DNA of 22,099 nt, taken from positions 20,769-42,867 of the forward strand of contig MGVN01000253.1 of assembly GCA_001800515.1 (NCBI GenBank), in the 5' to 3' direction. The notes beneath the pieces were generated by a model. That model was not told the DNA's origin. It worked only from the letters and a program-made list of their open reading frames with translations, and did not search any database. The DNA comes from Elusimicrobia bacterium RIFOXYB2_FULL_49_7. Its GTDB lineage: Bacteria; Fibrobacterota; OXYB2-FULL-49-7. How positions within the stretch are numbered: the first letter of the stretch is position 1; the number at the start of each line of letters is the position of its first letter. Below, one piece after another: positions 1 to 7,533 of this stretch. The position numbers were made by a program, and so were the translations under genes.

Positions 1-1373
1 ATACCGTCTATACGGCAACGATTACCACCGGTGTCAAGGATTTGGCAGGCAATACGCTGGCCGCTGATCATGTCTGGAATTTCACCACCGGCGCGGCAGT
101 CGTAGTGACCCCGCCCACGGTCAGTCTGACCGACCCGGCTAATCTTGCCATCAATGTCGCCTTGAATCAGAAAATTGCCGCCACCTTCAGCAAAACCATG
201 GATGCCTCAACCATGACCAACGCGACCGTCACCCTAACGCAAGGCGCAACACCGGTTGCCGGCTTTGTCTCTTACTCAGGGACCACCGTCCTCTTTGCAC
301 CCACCGCAAATCTCCTGCCCGCTACGGTTTATACCGCCACCATTACGACCGGCGTAAGAGACCTGGCTAATAATGCCTTGGCCGCAAACCATGTATGGAG
401 TTTCACCACCGGCGCAGCCGTGGTCGTGACCCCGCCCACGGTCAGTCTGACCGACCCGCTTAATCTGGCCATAGGTGTGGCCCTGAATCAGAAAGTGGCC
501 GCCACTTTCAGCAAGACCATGGATGTGTCCACCATCACGACCGCAACCTTTCTGCTGAAACAAGGCATCACACCGGTTTCAGGCTTTATCTCCTACTCCG
601 GTACCACCGCCCTTTTTGCTCCTTCCGTTAATCTCTCGTCCAGCACCCTCTATACCGCAACGATCACCACCGGCGCAAAAGATCTGGCTGGTAATGCGCT
701 GACCAGCGACTACAGCTGGAGCTTCACTACCGGCGCGGCCGTGGTGATTGTCCGACCCGTGGTCAGTCTGACCGATCCGGTCAATCTCGCCATTGCGGTT
801 CCGCTCAACCAAAAGATTGCGGCGTCGTTCAGTAAAACCATGGATCCATCCAGCTTGACCAATGCCACCTTCACGCTGAAACAGGGGCTGACCTCGATTC
901 CCGGTTTTGTCTCTTACTCGGGGCTCACGGCCCTCTTTTCACCGGCAGATAATCTTGAAGCAACCACCGTCTATACGGCAACGATCACCACCGGTGCAAA
1001 GGATCTGGCCGGCAATACCCTTGCCAACAACTATAGCTGGAGCTTCACCACCGGTGCGGCTGCCGTCGTCACACCGCCGACTGTTTTATCAACGGATCCG
1101 CTGAATCTTGCAACGGGTGTGGCTCAAAACAAACACATCACCGCGCTGTTCAGCAAGACCATGGATGCCTCAACCATCACCACCGCCAGCTTCACCCTGA
1201 TGCAGGGAGCCTCCTTTGTTTCCGGCACGGTCAGCTATCTCGGCACCACGGCAACCTTTACCCCCTCCAGCGATCTGACGCCCAATACCGTCTATACCGC
1301 GACCTTGACAACCGGCGCAGAGGATCTGGCCGGCAACCCGCTCTCCGCCAACCACGTCTGGAGTTTCACCACC
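1..1373 (+). repeat. In-frame tandem array of 321-bp Ig-like domain repeats
   Basis: The phrase gtcagtctgac recurs at 120, 441 and 762, and a diverged version starts at 1083, giving an exact 321-bp (107-codon) period. There are four complete units plus the end of a fifth at the left edge. The segments around the SKTMD motif and around tctataccg are nearly identical between units, while the middles differ. The array could change copy number by recombination without losing the frame. The total number of units cannot be known because the array runs off the window. Confidence 0.9.
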
Positions 1374-2321
1374 GTGGTGCTCTATACCCTCTCGCTCTCC
1401 TCTGATCCTGTGACCGGCGGTGTGATAAGCGGCGAAGGCACCTTTATCTCAGGCACCTCCGTCACCGCACTCATTGCGCCGAATGCCGGATACACCTTTA
1501 CCAATTGGACCTTGAACGGAACCGAAGTATCAACCAGCGCCAGTTATTCTTTTACACTTAACAGCAATAAAACCCTAGTGGCGAATCTGGTCTTAGTCGG
1601 TCCGGCCATTGACCTGGGTGCCATCGCGCCATTCGGCGGCTTTGGCGGCAGTGCGGGCATCACCAATCAGGGTATTTTAACGGTGGTGAACGGCGATCTC
1701 GGCACCACGGCGGCTTCAACACTGATTACCGGATTTCATGATGCGGGCGCCAATATCTTCACGGAAACCATCCTGAATATCGGTACCGTGAACGGTGTCA
1801 TCAACTGCGCACCGCCTGCACCGGGAACGGCCGCAAAACTCACCATTGCCCAACAGGGGTTGGCGGATGCGACCACGGCCTTCAACTATCTTGCCGGACT
1901 TCCGGGCGGTTCCGATCAAGGCGCAGGCGAGTTAGGCGGATTGGTGCTGGCACCCGGTACCTATACCGCAGCAGCCGGAACCTTTAAAATCACTTCCGGC
2001 GATCTGACTCTGGATGCGCAGAACAATCCGAATGCGGTCTGGGTCTTCCAGATGGCGCAGTCATTAACAGTAGGCATGGCCGGACTTCCGCGCTCTGTGA
2101 TTCTGGTGAATGGCGCCCTGGCGGAGAATATCTTCTGGCAGGTCGGCAGTGCAGCCACCATCAACGGCACAGGCGGCGGTACCATGGAAGGAACCATCAT
2201 ATCCTATTCCGGTGTCACTTTTTCAACAGCAGGCAATGTGACCCTGACCACCCTGAATGGCCGGGCTATCAGTCTGAATGCCTCCGTCACTATGGTCAAC
2301 ACCGTCATCAATGTACCGTAA
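3..2321 (+). CDS. Ice-binding-like (DUF3494) surface protein with Ig-like repeats, 5' partial
   Basis: Large secreted or surface protein whose reading frame is open from the left edge, so the N-terminus and any signal peptide lie outside the window. From N to C it shows the end of one bacterial Ig-like (SbsA/Big_5-type) repeat and four complete repeats of about 107 residues. Each repeat carries the pattern NLAxxVxxNxxIxAxFSKTMD followed by YTATxTTGxxDLAGN. Next comes an InlB/Listeria-Bacteroides-type B-repeat (about nt 1381-1593, with GYTFTNWTLNG). The C-terminus is a DUF3494 domain (about nt 1606-2319, from AIDLGAIAPFGGFGG to the final VINVP). DUF3494 is the ice-binding-protein fold in many cold-adapted microbes, but many members are adhesins or have unknown ligands, so ice binding is only an inference. 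The gene lies 48 bp upstream of an ompA-type gene in the same direction, and the pair may be co-transcribed. The domain calls are firm; the function is not. Confidence 0.88.
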   Translation, partial: TVYTATITTGVKDLAGNTLAADHVWNFTTGAAVVVTPPTVSLTDPANLAINVALNQKIAATFSKTMDASTMTNATVTLTQGATPVAGFVSYSGTTVLFAPTANLLPATVYTATITTGVRDLANNALAANHVWSFTTGAAVVVTPPTVSLTDPLNLAIGVALNQKVAATFSKTMDVSTITTATFLLKQGITPVSGFISYSGTTALFAPSVNLSSSTLYTATITTGAKDLAGNALTSDYSWSFTTGAAVVIVRPVVSLTDPVNLAIAVPLNQKIAASFSKTMDPSSLTNATFTLKQGLTSIPGFVSYSGLTALFSPADNLEATTVYTATITTGAKDLAGNTLANNYSWSFTTGAAAVVTPPTVLSTDPLNLATGVAQNKHITALFSKTMDASTITTASFTLMQGASFVSGTVSYLGTTATFTPSSDLTPNTVYTATLTTGAEDLAGNPLSANHVWSFTTVVLYTLSLSSDPVTGGVISGEGTFISGTSVTALIAPNAGYTFTNWTLNGTEVSTSASYSFTLNSNKTLVANLVLVGPAIDLGAIAPFGGFGGSAGITNQGILTVVNGDLGTTAASTLITGFHDAGANIFTETILNIGTVNGVINCAPPAPGTAAKLTIAQQGLADATTAFNYLAGLPGGSDQGAGELGGLVLAPGTYTAAAGTFKITSGDLTLDAQNNPNAVWVFQMAQSLTVGMAGLPRSVILVNGALAENIFWQVGSAATINGTGGGTMEGTIISYSGVTFSTAGNVTLTTLNGRAISLNASVTMVNTVINVP

Positions 2322-2369
2322 TGCCGCTGTCATGAATTAAACATAATATCAATAAAAAGGAAACCGAAA

Positions 2370-3446
2370 ATGAAAAAAAGTATTCTAACGCTGGCCGTCC
2401 TATCCACCCTCGGGATGGGTGTTACTCAAGCAGAAACTTTCACCGACAGCTGGGAACTGGGGGCGGGCCTCAGCTACCCCCGCCTCTCCTCCGCAAACAT
2501 CACCACCGGGAATGCCGATATCGGCGCTTATGTTGCCATTCAGCGTAATTATTCCGAACATGTCGGACTGCGCTTGAAAGGCGTCTACGCTCATCTGCAG
2601 GGGAAATGGACCGATGCTGCGCAAAACACGGTCACAGCAAAGACCAATCTCATCACGACCAATCTTGACCTGCTCTATTATCTTGATCCCTGCTCACGGC
2701 TGTCGCCTTATCTCTTCGGCGGCCTTGGCGGCAATGTCAAATTTGTCACCCATAACCAGACCGACTTTCCGGACAATAATAAATTCGGATCCCAACTCAA
2801 TCTGGGTACCGGTGCGGAATTCAAAATCAATTCCACCTGGAGCGTCGGAACCGAATTCGGCTATCACATCACCAACAATTCCGAACTGGACGGCACCATC
2901 GTGCCGGCTGAAATGAATGGCCGGGATTCCTATCTCGCTTTAAATGTCGGCGTCAACTATTTCTTCGGCAAGGGCCGCATTTCACCGGAATGTGACGCCT
3001 GCCAGACCATCGTCTGTCAGGACCTGACCGATTACCGGAAAATTGAAGAATTGATCATGAAACATATTCCCAAGGAAGTGGATCGCTACATCATGGCCAT
3101 TGCAGAAGACATCCTGGTTCTGGTGGGCGTCAATTTCGACTTTGATAAATCCAACCTGTTGCCCGAATCCTATCCGGTGCTCGATAAAGCAGTCACCCTC
3201 CTGATCGATCAGCCGACCGTCAAGGTCGAGATTCAAGGCTATACCGATTTTGTGGGCACCATAGCCTACAATCAGGAACTCTCCGTGGATAGAGCCATCA
3301 CGGTCAAGACCTACCTGGTCTCCAAAGGCATTGCAGCCGACAGACTGACCACGGTCGGTTACGGCATGAACAATCCTGTACAGAATAATAAGACCGAAGA
3401 AGGCCGTGCCATGAACCGACGCATTGTATTCAAAATAATCAAATAG
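2370..3446 (+). CDS. OmpA-family outer-membrane protein
   Basis: 358-residue outer-membrane protein that probably links the outer membrane to peptidoglycan. Residues 1-21 form a clear signal peptide (MKKS..., hydrophobic core, cleavage after TQA). Residues of about 25-200 alternate like an eight-stranded barrel. A short cysteine-containing linker (CDACQTIVC) follows. The C-terminal third is a complete OmpA domain: VNFDFDKSNLLPES, then GYTDFVG with the Asp that binds diaminopimelate, YNQELSVDRA, and the closing GRAMNRRIVF with the binding Arg. The start is supported by AAAGGAAA eight bases before the ATG. It resembles the usual OmpA/OprF layout. A decayed transporter gene begins immediately after its stop. 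The specific gene name is not assignable. Confidence 0.93.
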   Translation: MKKSILTLAVLSTLGMGVTQAETFTDSWELGAGLSYPRLSSANITTGNADIGAYVAIQRNYSEHVGLRLKGVYAHLQGKWTDAAQNTVTAKTNLITTNLDLLYYLDPCSRLSPYLFGGLGGNVKFVTHNQTDFPDNNKFGSQLNLGTGAEFKINSTWSVGTEFGYHITNNSELDGTIVPAEMNGRDSYLALNVGVNYFFGKGRISPECDACQTIVCQDLTDYRKIEELIMKHIPKEVDRYIMAIAEDILVLVGVNFDFDKSNLLPESYPVLDKAVTLLIDQPTVKVEIQGYTDFVGTIAYNQELSVDRAITVKTYLVSKGIAADRLTTVGYGMNNPVQNNKTEEGRAMNRRIVFKIIK

Positions 3447-3710
3447 TGATAAAAATCCCGCTCTATGCCAAGATAACCGTATCTCTGGTCGGTCTCTTTG
3501 CCCTGGTCGCGATGTATACATCGCCCAGGGCCTTATCATTCCCCTTGTTTTTGCGCTTATCATTGCCATGACCCTTCACCCGGTGGTGAAAATCAATGCG
3601 CTCTGTTCAGTCATCGTAGTGATTGCCGGAAGCGCGCTTTGGGGCATTTCGGATTCCTGCTCGGTGTGCCCATTGTGGCGGCAAAGACGGAAAGCAGCGA
3701 AAAAAGCTAA
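3446..3710 (+). pseudogene. AI-2E-family (PerM-like) transporter remnant
   Basis: This 265-bp stretch holds pieces of an AI-2E-family membrane transporter in three frames. A GTG at 3446 starts IKIPLYAKITVSLVGLFALVAM, like the family N-terminus. The next frame continues with YIAQGLIIPLVFALIIAM and TLHPVV. It then jumps directly to KINALCSVIVVIAGSALWGI, which resembles the family's C-terminal region. A third frame ends with GFLLGVPIVAAKTESSEKS and a stop at 3708-3710. About 250 central residues are therefore missing, and there are at least two frameshifts. The last 65 bp recur at 5803. The family assignment rests on remembered consensus and needs a profile search. The decayed state is visible directly. 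Confidence 0.72.
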
Positions 3711-3711
3711 T
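3647..3711 (+). repeat. 65-bp direct repeat, copy 1 (AI-2E gene 3' end)
   Basis: This copy matches 5803-5867 at 63 of 65 positions (mismatches at 3655 and 3673 or nearby in the cccatt/cccatg step). It covers the terminal codons GFLLGVPIVAAKTESSEKS and the stop of the transporter remnant. Identity ends one base after the TAA stop. The two copies start 2156 bp apart and enclose the ATPase and small barrel genes. Confidence 0.93.
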
Positions 3712-3746
3712 TTGTTATAATCAGCTTATAATATGAATATTTAATG

Positions 3747-3775
3747 TTGTATTTTGCTTAATATAGTTATATATT
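3747..3775 (+). promoter_or_regulatory. Candidate sigma-70 promoter for the ATPase gene, probably leaderless
   Basis: TTGTAT at 3747-3752 and TATATT at 3770-3775 are separated by 17 bp. The expected transcription start is then at about 3782-3784, on or next to the ATG at 3784, and there is no Shine-Dalgarno sequence in front of that ATG. This suggests a leaderless message. The whole stretch 3711-3783 is extremely AT-rich, unlike its surroundings, and also contains TTATAA twice within 17 bp. AT-rich DNA gives chance promoter matches, so confidence is moderate. Confidence 0.45.
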
Positions 3776-3783
3776 AATATAAT

Positions 3784-5112
3784 ATGGTTTATATTGATAG
3801 GATTCAAGGTCAGGAATTATCTGCTTTTATCCACGCTGAGTCACCGTCTTCCAATGTGTTATTAATTGAAGGAGCCAGACAAGTTGGAAAGACGACTTTA
3901 GCCATGGAAACGTTGAATCATTATCAAGGTTCAATTATCAGAATTAATCTTGAACGGGAAAAGCGGCTGTTGTCCCGCATTGATGATTGTATTGAGTTTT
4001 CCGATTTTGCCACGGTTTTGCAAGATGAAGTCAAGTTCAACTCCGATATTTCTTCCGTACTCTTTATTGATGAAGCACAGGAAAGTGCAGTGTTAGGCGG
4101 ATTTGTCCGTTTTATGAAAGAAGAATGGCCTAAAACGCGGATCATTCTGACCGGCTCAACCTTGACACGACTCTTCAGACCGAATCAGCGATTTCCGGTC
4201 GGCCGGTTCTCCCGATTGTTGGTGACCCCTTTTTCGTTTTCCGAGTTTCTAAAATGTGTCGCACAAGAGAATCTTTGCGAGAATCTGAAAAAGCCAGGCG
4301 CCATTTCCCTGGTTCGCCATACGACTTTATTGAAAGAACTGGATCGCTACCTGACCCTGGGGGGATTGCCCGCCGTAGTGGCAGCGTATTCGAATAAAGA
4401 GGATTGGCGGCGACTCAGGCAGGAACTGTTGGCCGGATATGAGGATGATTTCAGGCGGATTTTAAAAGAAGACAGCATGGCACTTGTCAAGGCTGCCTTT
4501 CGTGCGGTTTCCGGCCTAGCGGGAAGCGCTTTTAAAAACAGCGCTGTGCGAGTTTCCCTAAATTCCGCCCAGAATGAGCAGGTGAATTCCATTCTGGAAC
4601 GGCTTGAAGAGTGGAAGATCTTCCTGCGCTCGAATCAAAAGGGATTGTCCCCGGAATCGGCGATTGCCTATCATCCGAAACGGTATTTTTTTGACTCTGG
4701 AATTCTGAGGGAATTACGCGAATCCGCCATACCCTCCATTGCCTTACTGGACGGAAGTGACTCTTCCGTTCGTACGGTTCTCGGTGCGCTGATTGAAAAC
4801 CAGACAGCCATTGAATTGTCCCGACGGAATGATAGTCTGACCGGTTTCAAAAAAAGCAGCTCCGGACTCGAAATTGATTTCATTGTAAAGAAGGGTGAGA
4901 TGACCTTTCCGGTAGAATGCAAGGCAACGCTGCAGATACGGGGTACCCATCTAAAAGGGGTGTTGGCCTATTTGGATATGTTCAATCTGAAAACCGGCGT
5001 TGTCATCAGCCTGGCCCCGTATGGGGAGATTGCCTGCTCCGGCAACCGCAAGGTAATTAATGTACCGTTGTACGCAGCAGAACATTTATATGACTTCCTA
5101 CTAAAAAACTAA
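3784..5112 (+). CDS. AAA_14/DUF4143-type ATP-binding protein
   Basis: 442-residue cytoplasmic P-loop ATPase of the family pairing an AAA_14 domain with a C-terminal DUF4143 region. Walker A is GARQVGKT at residues 30-37 and Walker B is VLFIDE at 92-97. Sensor-like ILTGST follows at about 120. Residues of about 200-300 hold helical and winged-helix-like sequence. The C-terminus resembles a PD-(D/E)xK nuclease core, with EID at D365 and VECK at E378/K380. The biochemical role of this family is not established; it is common, patchily distributed and often associated with mobile or toxin-antitoxin-like contexts. The length is normal. The start is the first ATG in frame, without a Shine-Dalgarno sequence. 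The gene lies between two direct repeats and its stop is one base from the convergent barrel gene, consistent with acquisition as a unit. Confidence 0.85.
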   Translation: MVYIDRIQGQELSAFIHAESPSSNVLLIEGARQVGKTTLAMETLNHYQGSIIRINLEREKRLLSRIDDCIEFSDFATVLQDEVKFNSDISSVLFIDEAQESAVLGGFVRFMKEEWPKTRIILTGSTLTRLFRPNQRFPVGRFSRLLVTPFSFSEFLKCVAQENLCENLKKPGAISLVRHTTLLKELDRYLTLGGLPAVVAAYSNKEDWRRLRQELLAGYEDDFRRILKEDSMALVKAAFRAVSGLAGSAFKNSAVRVSLNSAQNEQVNSILERLEEWKIFLRSNQKGLSPESAIAYHPKRYFFDSGILRELRESAIPSIALLDGSDSSVRTVLGALIENQTAIELSRRNDSLTGFKKSSSGLEIDFIVKKGEMTFPVECKATLQIRGTHLKGVLAYLDMFNLKTGVVISLAPYGEIACSGNRKVINVPLYAAEHLYDFLLKN

Positions 5113-5113
5113 T

Positions 5114-5710
5114 TTAGAAACCAAAATATCCTCCTGTCTCAATGGTCGGCATGACCCCTTTAGCATCAACGTCAAAGCTGTAAAAAGCACGCAGCCCGAC
5201 CTTTACAAAACCAATCAGACGTCCCAACTGAAGCTCCCCTCCTATTCCGCCACCCAGTGTCAAGGTCCTGCCGAGTTCGTAGTTATCTTCCAGATGAGCC
5301 TCATAGGAACGAGTACCCGTCACATCATCGTAGCAATAATACGAATCCAAATACCGTTCTTTTAAGTACTGGATGTTTAGGTTGATACCATAATAAGTCA
5401 GGAACCGCAATTCCATTTCCTGAGCCAGATATTGGTCAACGCAAAATCCGATGGAGAAATTACCCGTATGGGAATATTCGCTGTCACTTGGCTTTTCCTC
5501 ATAATATAAAGGAATAAAAGTCATCTGAAGGAGCTTATTTCCAGAGATGGCGTGACGATAGGAAAGTCCGTATCCAGTGACATAGCCGGCTGCTGCACCC
5601 AACTGGTTTTGATAAAAAACCACCCTTGGACACCCCGATTGAACAACCTCTGACGTATCCGCCCAAACCACCGCTACCAGAAATGAAATAAGAAAAAAGC
5701 TTGTCCGCAT
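5114..5710 (-). CDS. Small predicted outer-membrane beta-barrel protein, unknown function
   Basis: 198-residue exported protein. The ATG at 5710 is chosen because AAGGAGG lies six bases upstream and because it gives a clean signal peptide (MRTSFFLISFLVAVVWA, cleavage before DTSEV). The mature part is rich in aromatic and alternating hydrophobic residues (YVTGYGLSYRHAI, LLQMTFIPLYYEE, LRFLTYYGINLN) and ends in GGYFGF. A terminal Phe is the classic signal for barrel assembly by the Bam complex. Glycine-rich turns (LGGGIGGELQLG) occur near the end. I do not recognise a named family. The gene converges with the ATPase gene, with one base between the stops, and shares the same repeat-bounded segment, so the two may have been inherited together. 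Whether they function together is unknown. Confidence 0.75.
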   Translation of the reverse strand: MRTSFFLISFLVAVVWADTSEVVQSGCPRVVFYQNQLGAAAGYVTGYGLSYRHAISGNKLLQMTFIPLYYEEKPSDSEYSHTGNFSIGFCVDQYLAQEMELRFLTYYGINLNIQYLKERYLDSYYCYDDVTGTRSYEAHLEDNYELGRTLTLGGGIGGELQLGRLIGFVKVGLRAFYSFDVDAKGVMPTIETGGYFGF

Positions 5711-5802
5711 CAATCCTCCTTGTTGCAAAGAAAATATTATTCCGTTAGCAAAAAGACAAGTCGGGAAACCATCTGGAATGGGACGTCCCAGGTATTGAAA
5801 CC

Positions 5803-5867
5803 TTTCGGATCCCTGCTCGGTGTGCCCATGGTGGCGGCAAAGACGGAAAGCAGCGAAAAAAGCTAAT
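5803..5867 (+). repeat. 65-bp direct repeat, copy 2 (AI-2E gene 3' end)
   Basis: Second copy of the segment at 3647-3711, again encoding LLGVPMVAAKTESSEKS and a stop at 5864-5866. Only this tail is recognisable. The frame stays open upstream to at least 5762, but that peptide does not look like the transporter. The stop overlaps the 3' end of the minus-strand kinase gene by four bases, so this copy may mark the original position of the transporter gene's end, with copy 1 being the displaced one. The direction of the event is inference. Confidence 0.9.
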
Positions 5868-7533
5868 GTGAATTCAGACGGAAAAAGAAGGTGGCGCCTT
5901 TATCTTTTTCTGATTCCGCCCATATGGTTCCGTTGTGTTTTTCAACGATTCGTTTGGCAATGGCCAGACCGATACCCGATCCCTTATAATCGGAGGCGGA
6001 GTGAAGTCGTTGATACGGTTTGAATAATCGATCCTGCTCTTTCATGTCGAACCCGATACCATTGTCCCGGATGAAATAGCAGGATTCTCCCGCTCTTTCC
6101 ATTGCGCCGAATTCAATATGGGTATTCGGTTGCCGGGACGAGAACTTCCAGGCATTTCGAACAAGATTTTCAATTAGAATCCGAATCAGTCCGGCATCTC
6201 CGTCCACCGTAAGTTCCGGCTGAAGCGTAATCCGTACATCCCGCTCCGGACTCCCTACGCTGAGTTCATTTAGAACGGAAGAAACCAGATCGCTGAGATC
6301 AATCCGATCAAATTGAATGGTACGCTTTGAAATGCCGGACAGCATCATCAGATCGGAAATGACCTGTGCCATCCGCTGAACGCCCTGCATGATGTAATCC
6401 AGGGCAACCCGAGTATCCCGGCTCATCGCCTTACCGAGTTCCATGGACAACACTTCGATATTCGTGGTGATGGCATTTAGCGGATTCCGCAAATCATGGG
6501 ACACGGAATAGGAAAAAGCCTCCAGATCCTGATTGGCCAACGCCAGTTTCTCGGCATATCGAACGAGCGACCGATTTAGATCTTGAAGCGACTGTTCCGT
6601 CTTTTTATGCTCTGTGATGTCGCGTATCACGCTGATGACATAGGATTTATTGCTCAATTCAATTAAAATTGAATTATACTCCACCGGTATCAGCCTGCCA
6701 TCCTTGGTGATAATGTTCGTTTCATTCCGGACGGCTCTTCCTGCCCGGAGATTCTCCATGTTGCCGGAAATCACATTCTGATGCTGGGGTGAAAGGAGTC
6801 CGCCTGTCTTCATATTGCATAACTCATCATGCGTGTAACCGGAGATGGTCTGCAAAATGCGGTTGCAATCCACATATCGAGCCGTGGTCATATCCAGCAG
6901 GACAATGGCATCATTGCTGTTTTCAAAGATGCTGCGAAACTTGATTTCCTCGATGCGAAGCGCTTCTTCCGTTCTTTTACGATCGTCAATATTCGTAATG
7001 GTTATCCGGGAAATGGGCTCACAGGCACCGGTTTTAACCCGGACTACCTGGAGGTCGGCCCAAAAGGGGATACGTTCTTTTCCAACCATTCTCAGTTCAA
7101 GGGCTTGAGCCAAACCCGTTTCCAGGAGCGTTTTGCAGCAAAGATAATAACGGTCCTGATCGTTCGAGACAATAAAATCCGAGAGCGGCTGCCCGGCTAA
7201 AACGGATCTTTCCACACCCAACAAATCGGCGGCAGTGAGATTCGCTTCGGAAATGAGACCCTGGGAATTGATGGTAAAATAACCGACCGGCGCCATATCA
7301 TATAAATCAAAATATCGGGTATAGGAAACGTCCAGTTTCTGCTGCGCACAACAGAGTTCCTCATTCTGCATTTCCAATTCTATTTGGTGCACCTGTAACT
7401 CATGCACCCGCTGTCCGCTCTTTTCCACATTTTCATCGCTCCGGGCGAGATGGGAGGTTTTTTGAAGCAACCGCTCCTCCGCCAGTTTTCGCAATGAGTC
7501 GCCGTGCTGCGCGGTATCGTCATTTTGGTTCAT
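5863..7533 (-). CDS. PAS-domain sensor histidine kinase
   Basis: 556-residue soluble histidine kinase without membrane segments or signal peptide. The start at 7533 is chosen because its ATG overlaps the upstream cheR stop as ATGA, with GAGG upstream. A TTG-type start 13 codons earlier is less likely. Residues of about 10-70 are a coiled coil (the VHELQVHQIELEMQNEEL type typical downstream of CheR domains). PAS domains lie at about 74-190 and 200-310. HisKA has the phospho-accepting His at about 346 (SVSHDLRNPLNAI). The ATPase domain has an N box (ENLVRNAWKF), G1 (DNGIGF, about 490) and G2 (GSGIGLA, about 519). No receiver domain is present. A likely target is one of the stand-alone receivers or the sigma-54 regulator nearby, but pairing is inferred only from proximity. 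Confidence 0.92.
   Translation of the reverse strand: MNQNDDTAQHGDSLRKLAEERLLQKTSHLARSDENVEKSGQRVHELQVHQIELEMQNEELCCAQQKLDVSYTRYFDLYDMAPVGYFTINSQGLISEANLTAADLLGVERSVLAGQPLSDFIVSNDQDRYYLCCKTLLETGLAQALELRMVGKERIPFWADLQVVRVKTGACEPISRITITNIDDRKRTEEALRIEEIKFRSIFENSNDAIVLLDMTTARYVDCNRILQTISGYTHDELCNMKTGGLLSPQHQNVISGNMENLRAGRAVRNETNIITKDGRLIPVEYNSILIELSNKSYVISVIRDITEHKKTEQSLQDLNRSLVRYAEKLALANQDLEAFSYSVSHDLRNPLNAITTNIEVLSMELGKAMSRDTRVALDYIMQGVQRMAQVISDLMMLSGISKRTIQFDRIDLSDLVSSVLNELSVGSPERDVRITLQPELTVDGDAGLIRILIENLVRNAWKFSSRQPNTHIEFGAMERAGESCYFIRDNGIGFDMKEQDRLFKPYQRLHSASDYKGSGIGLAIAKRIVEKHNGTIWAESEKDKGATFFFRLNSH

Noticed and set aside
1..1373. CRISPR-like or intergenic repeat array
   Set aside because: The 321-bp periodicity is in frame and encodes Ig-like domains, so it is a protein-domain array.
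2982..3569. 195-codon open frame on the minus strand
   Set aside because: It lies opposite the OmpA C-terminal domain and the transporter remnant. No ribosome-binding site or domain is seen, and the OmpA frame is clearly real.
3647..5867. Integrative element with att sites or a target-site duplication
   Set aside because: The 65-bp repeats are too long for a usual target-site duplication, and no integrase, transposase or terminal inverted repeats are visible. They are kept as direct repeats of unexplained origin.
7108..7200. Plus-strand frames opposite the PAS kinase (6829-7200)
   Set aside because: They lie opposite well-conserved PAS-domain coding sequence with no start signal.
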